Source: Daphnia pulex
Taxonomy: Eukaryota > Arthropoda > Branchiopoda > Diplostraca > Daphniidae
Assembly (NCBI RefSeq): GCF_021134715.1
Contig: NC_060024.1
Coordinates: forward strand, 8,618,001 to 8,682,000
Direction: 5' to 3'
Length of the DNA: 64,000 bases
In this document: positions 60,101 to 64,000 of the stretch, piece by piece
Position numbering within the stretch: the stretch's first letter is position 1
Layout: the number at the start of each line of letters is the position of its first letter
Translations under genes and position numbers: made by a program
Notes under the pieces: generated by a model
Database searches by the model: none
Seen by the model: the letters and a program-made list of their open reading frames with translations, nothing else
Told to the model about the DNA's origin: nothing

Positions 60101-63100
60101 GAGCGCCCGCCATCTAGGATAGCACCAGTAAAGCGGAGCTAAGAAATCGATAAGCGGGTGACAAGACTGGATAGATGGCTGTCCAAAATCACCCAGGCAG
60201 AGGCAAAAACTTAACACAAATTTAACACCCAAAAATTATGGCTATGACTTCGATAAATCTTGTAATATAGAAACAAGAAAATCAGGAGGGGAGGGGGAAC
60301 CGAAATGATAAATTTCCAAAAAACTAACAAATTTGATAAATTTGTTTTTATTTTGTTGCAACAAATTCATCAAATATGGATTAAATCAAAAATGTGTTTG
60401 AGATACCCCGCCATCCTCTAATACGAATAATTTTATGTGTACTCTACATTGAAACTCAATTATAAAATTTTACCTGGGGAAAGCATACACATTTTTAACA
60501 CAAATAACTTCAGCTAAAACTAGTAGCGCCTTATTTTATCTCGCAATACTTACTACTAAACTCTGTTAATCTCAGCAAACAATTTTCGAATGCTTTAAGT
60601 TTTTCGAATAATTCAAAGTGGAGAACAAATAACAATTTCAGGTATTCTCTTTTCTTTTTGATAATTTTTTTGAAACTTTAAAAAGTGGGCGATTTCAAAT
60701 TTTAAGAATCGACGTAATGATAAATCTGAATAAACCCTTATTTTTTTTTTATTCCTCCAGCTAAGATTTCTGAAAAATTGAAAACCCTCAAATTGGTCTC
60801 AATGTTTGCTTTGGTGGTACAGTCGAGTTCATGCGCGGAAGAATTCAAAGTTTAGACAGAGGAAAAGTTAACGGTAATTAAAGATTATCTGGACTAGGGT
60901 GTTTATTAATCCAGGTGTAGCGTTCCATTAATATTTATAACTTGTTGAACTAGGTTAATTTTATGCAAGACCATTATGTAAATGACAAACATTGTGAAAT
61001 GAGAATTATGACGTCTTTTTCCATTGGACAATTCATAATCATTTTAATAAATATAACATTGCTTTTTAGGGGGCATTACTAATCATTTCAGTCGTCTTGG
61101 CGAATCCAATCGACCGATCAGATTCTCCGAAAGATAAGCTGACACAGGAACTTAATAAATTATTAAATGTCAATGATTATTTGGTCGTACCAAACAACCG
61201 GCAAGCAACAGCGACCACAGAAACAACGGTAACCACAACTACAGTGAGATCAACGTTAACAACCAAACCGTCAACTACAACTAAACCCCAAAAAACCAAA
61301 GCGACAAAAACGCCAAAGCCGACAAAAACGCCAAAGCCAACAAAAACGCCAAAGCCGACAAAAACGCCAAAGCCGACAAAAACGCCAAAGCCGACAAAAA
61401 CGCCAAAGCCGACAAAAACGCCAAAGCCGACAAAAACGCCAAAGCCGACAAAATCTACAAATAAACCAAGAAGAACCACACCAACTACTGAACAGCCAAC
61501 AACCACAACAGCTGAGCCCTCTACAACAGCTATTAAGTTAACTGCTACTAAAGCAGAGCCAGTGACAACTTCTGTAGAGCCAACGACCACAACAGCTGAG
61601 CCCACTACAACTACAAAACAGCTCAAGACAACAACTACTGATCAGCCAACATCCTCAACTGCTAAGTCAATAACCACATCAGCTGAGCCCAATACAACTA
61701 CAGAAGAGCCCACGACAACAACCACTGAACAGACAACGACTGTTACTGATTCAACAACTACAACAACTGAACAATCAACTACAACGGATGAACCCACGAC
61801 AACATCTGTTGAGAAAACCACTACTGCAGAGCCAACGACAACTTCTGCTGACCCAACTACAACAACAGAAGAGCCCACGACAACAACTACTGAACAGTCA
61901 ACAACCACAACAGCTGAGCCCACTACAACAGCTGTTGAAACAACTACTATTGCAGAACCAGCGACAACTTCTGCTGAGCCAACGACCACAACAGCTGAGC
62001 CCACGACTACAACTACTGAAAAGCCAAAATCCACAACAGCTGAGTCAACAACTACAACAGCTGAGCCCACTACAAAACCAGAAGAGCCCACTACAACAAC
62101 CACTGAACAGACAACGACTGTTACTGAGTCAACAACTACAACAGCTGAACCAACAACTACAACGGCTGAACCAACGACAAAAGCTGTAGAGACAACCACT
62201 ACTGCAGAGCAAACAACAACTTCTGCTGAGAAAACTTCAACAACAGAAGAGCCCACGACAACACCTACTGAACAGCCAAAAACCACAACAGCTGAGCTAA
62301 CTAAAACAGCTGTTGAAACAACTACTACTGCAGAGACAACGACAACTTCTGCTGATCCAACGACCACAACAGCTGAGCCCACTACAATTACAGAAGAGCC
62401 CACGACCACAACTACTGAAAAGCCAACATCCACAACAGCTGATTCAACAACTTCAACAGCTGAGCCCACTACAACAACCACTGAACAGACAACGACTGTT
62501 ACTGAGTCAACAACTACAACAGCTGAACCAACAACTACAACGGCTGAACCAACGACAACAGCTGTTGAGACAACCACGTCTGCAGAGAAAACGAATACTT
62601 CCACTGAGCCAACTTCAACAACAGAAGAGCCCAAGACAACAACTACTGAACAGCCAACAACCACAACAGCTGAGCCCACTACAACAGCTGTTAAAACTAC
62701 TACTGCAGAGCAAACAACCACAACAGCTGAGCCCACTACAACTACAGAAGAGACCACGACCACAACTACTGAAAAGCCAACATCCACAACAGCTGAGTCA
62801 ACAACTACAACAGCTGAGCTCACTACAACAACCACTGAACAGACAACGACTGTTACTGAGTCAACAACAACAGCTGAACCAAAAACTACCACGGCTGAAC
62901 CCACGACAACATCTGTTGAGACAACCACTACTGCAGAGCCAACGGCAAAGTCTTCTGAGCAAACTACAACTACAGAAGAGCCCACAACACAAACTACTGA
63001 ACAGCCATCAACCAAAACAGCTGAACCCACTACAACAGCTATTGAAACCACTACTACTGCTGAGCCAACGACAACTTCTGGACAGCCAACGACCACAACA

Positions 63101-64000
63101 GCTGAGCCTACTACAACTACAGAAAAGTACACGACTATAACTACTGAACAGCATACATCCACAACAGCTGAGTCAACAACTACAACAACTGAGCCCACTA
63201 AAACTACAGAAGAGCCCACGACAACAACCACTGAACAGACAACGACTGTTACTGAGTCAACAACTACAATAGCTGAACCAACAACTACCACGGCTGAACC
63301 CACGACAACATCTGTTGAGACAACCACTACTGCAGAGCCAACGGCAAAGTCTTCTGAGCAAACTACAACTACAGAAGAGCCCACAACACAAACTACTGAA
63401 CAGCCATCAACCAAAACAGCTGAACCCACTACAACAGCTATTGAAACCACTACTACTGCTGAGCCAACGACAACATCTGCAGAGCCAACGACCACAACCG
63501 CTGAGCCTTCTACAACTACAGAAAAGTTCACGACTACAACTACTGAACAGCATACATCCACAGCAGCTGAGTCAACAACTACAACAGCTGAGCCCACTAA
63601 AACTACAGAAGAGCCCACGACAACAACCAGTGAACAGACAACGACTGTTACTGAGTCAACAACTACAAAAGCTGAACCAACAACTACAACGGCTGAACCA
63701 ACGACAACAGCTGTTGAAACAACTACTACTGCAAAGCCAACGACCAAAACTGTTGAGCCCACTACAACTACAGAAGAGCCCACGACCACAACTACTGAAA
63801 AGCCAACATCCACAACAGTTGAGTCAACAACTACAACAGCTGAGCCCACTACAACAACCACTGAACAGACAACGACTGTTACTGAGTCAACAACTACAAC
63901 AGCTGAACCAACAACTACCACGACTGAACCCACGACAACAGCTGTTGAGACAACCACTACTGCAGAGCAAACGACAATTTCTGCTGCGCCAACTTCAACA
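57109..64000 (+). CDS. Giant secreted threonine-rich mucin-like protein, gene 2 (partial)
   Basis: Exon 1 is 57109-57120 (ATG AAT TAT CTG, donor GTACGT) and exon 2 runs from 61070 (acceptor gctttttag) to the window end, open throughout: 981 codons seen. The signal peptide is MNYLGALLIISVVLA, followed by NPIDR, KDKLTQELNKLLNV and YLVVPNNRQ, matching gene 1. Next come a short Thr-rich stretch, eight tandem KTPKPT hexapeptides (61304-61447), and Thr/Glu/Pro repeats like those of gene 1, including a 399-bp internal repeat (landmarks at 62911 and 63310). The basic block is much shorter than in gene 1 and no cysteine is present. Presumed role: secreted O-glycosylated structural or mucus protein (inference from composition). 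The 3' end lies outside the window. Confidence 0.85.
57121..61069. other. Intron 1 of mucin-like gene 2
   Basis: This is a 3.9-kb intron with no supported exon. It holds AT-rich DNA to ~58700, a stretch rich in AGCGCT/GAGC words (58760-58880 and again ~60040-60110), and inverted 'TACCCGAAGGG' motifs near 59044 and 60031 that may bound an element of about 1 kb. There is a ~60-bp tandem pair at 59155-59270 and a short pair 'catctRtgtagtgttacgagaactg' near 59910-59970. The short minus-strand frames at 57146-58122 have no recognisable domain. Confidence 0.5.
59294..59311. repeat. Perfect GC-rich hairpin
   Basis: Arms GCGGGGCT and AGCCCCGC are separated by two bases, in an otherwise AT-rich intron. 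A second 'GGCGGGGC ... GAGCCCCGTC' pair lies ~160 bases further on (59454-59505), suggesting that the region belongs to a structured dispersed repeat. Confidence 0.6.
61304..61447 (+). repeat. Eight 18-bp units encoding KTPKPT
   Basis: The unit ACAAAAACGCCAAAGCCG is repeated eight times with only one base difference (unit 2 ends CCA). It gives a regular TKTPKP array with lysine at every third residue, unlike the less regular Thr/Lys repeats of gene 1. Confidence 0.95.

Overview
This is eukaryotic, arthropod-type DNA, and a branchiopod crustacean such as Daphnia is my best guess. The reasons are GT-AG introns, AT-rich intergenic DNA full of short inverted-repeat elements, an arthropod-style lachesin/DIP immunoglobulin gene and TCAGT initiators. 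No rRNA, intact tRNA, operon or CRISPR array was seen. The species is inference; everything below was read by eye.

Layout. 1-1.3 kb: three tandem copies of an exon-like module of about 80 bp. 1.3-4.4 kb: palindromes and pieces of two dispersed repeat families. 4.4-21.5 kb: a less AT-rich block centred on one clear gene, a nine-exon lachesin/DIP-like GPI-anchored IgSF protein (10624-14808, 486 codons, including a 23-nt microexon), with long flanks that hold no supported gene. 21.7-27.8 kb: a decayed coding relic, an 866-bp element with inverted termini and TA flanks plus relatives, a 325-bp duplication, and three tandem 425-bp units that each carry a hairpin.

27.9-64 kb: two paralogous genes for giant secreted threonine-rich mucin-like proteins. 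Each is built the same way: a conserved short promoter, a tiny first coding exon reading MNYL, a long intron, then one huge exon that completes the signal peptide and runs into Thr/Pro/Lys and then Thr/Glu/Pro repeats. Gene 1 (28185-43885) encodes 4,278 aa; gene 2 (57109 to beyond 64000) is cut by the window end. Their first exons are easily missed because they are only four codons long and lie 2.9 and 3.9 kb upstream of the big exons. Gene 1 ends in a frameshifted, eroded repeat tail and contains three near-identical 984-bp super-repeats.

Between the two mucin genes lie a palindrome-rich element, a decayed Ty3/gypsy pol remnant (about 45.45-47.25 kb) with a possible polypurine tract and LTR, a FLYWCH/MULE-like relic, a possible tRNA-derived SINE head, and a 1.67-kb tandem duplication of the gene 2 upstream region. 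The second copy of that duplication is split by a 2,583-bp Merlin-family transposon (52896-55478) with ~40-bp inverted ends, an 8-bp target duplication and a six-exon transposase carrying one premature stop. One duplicated copy leaves an orphan mucin promoter without its first exon. The region looks like a mucin gene family evolving by segmental and tandem duplication in transposon-rich DNA.
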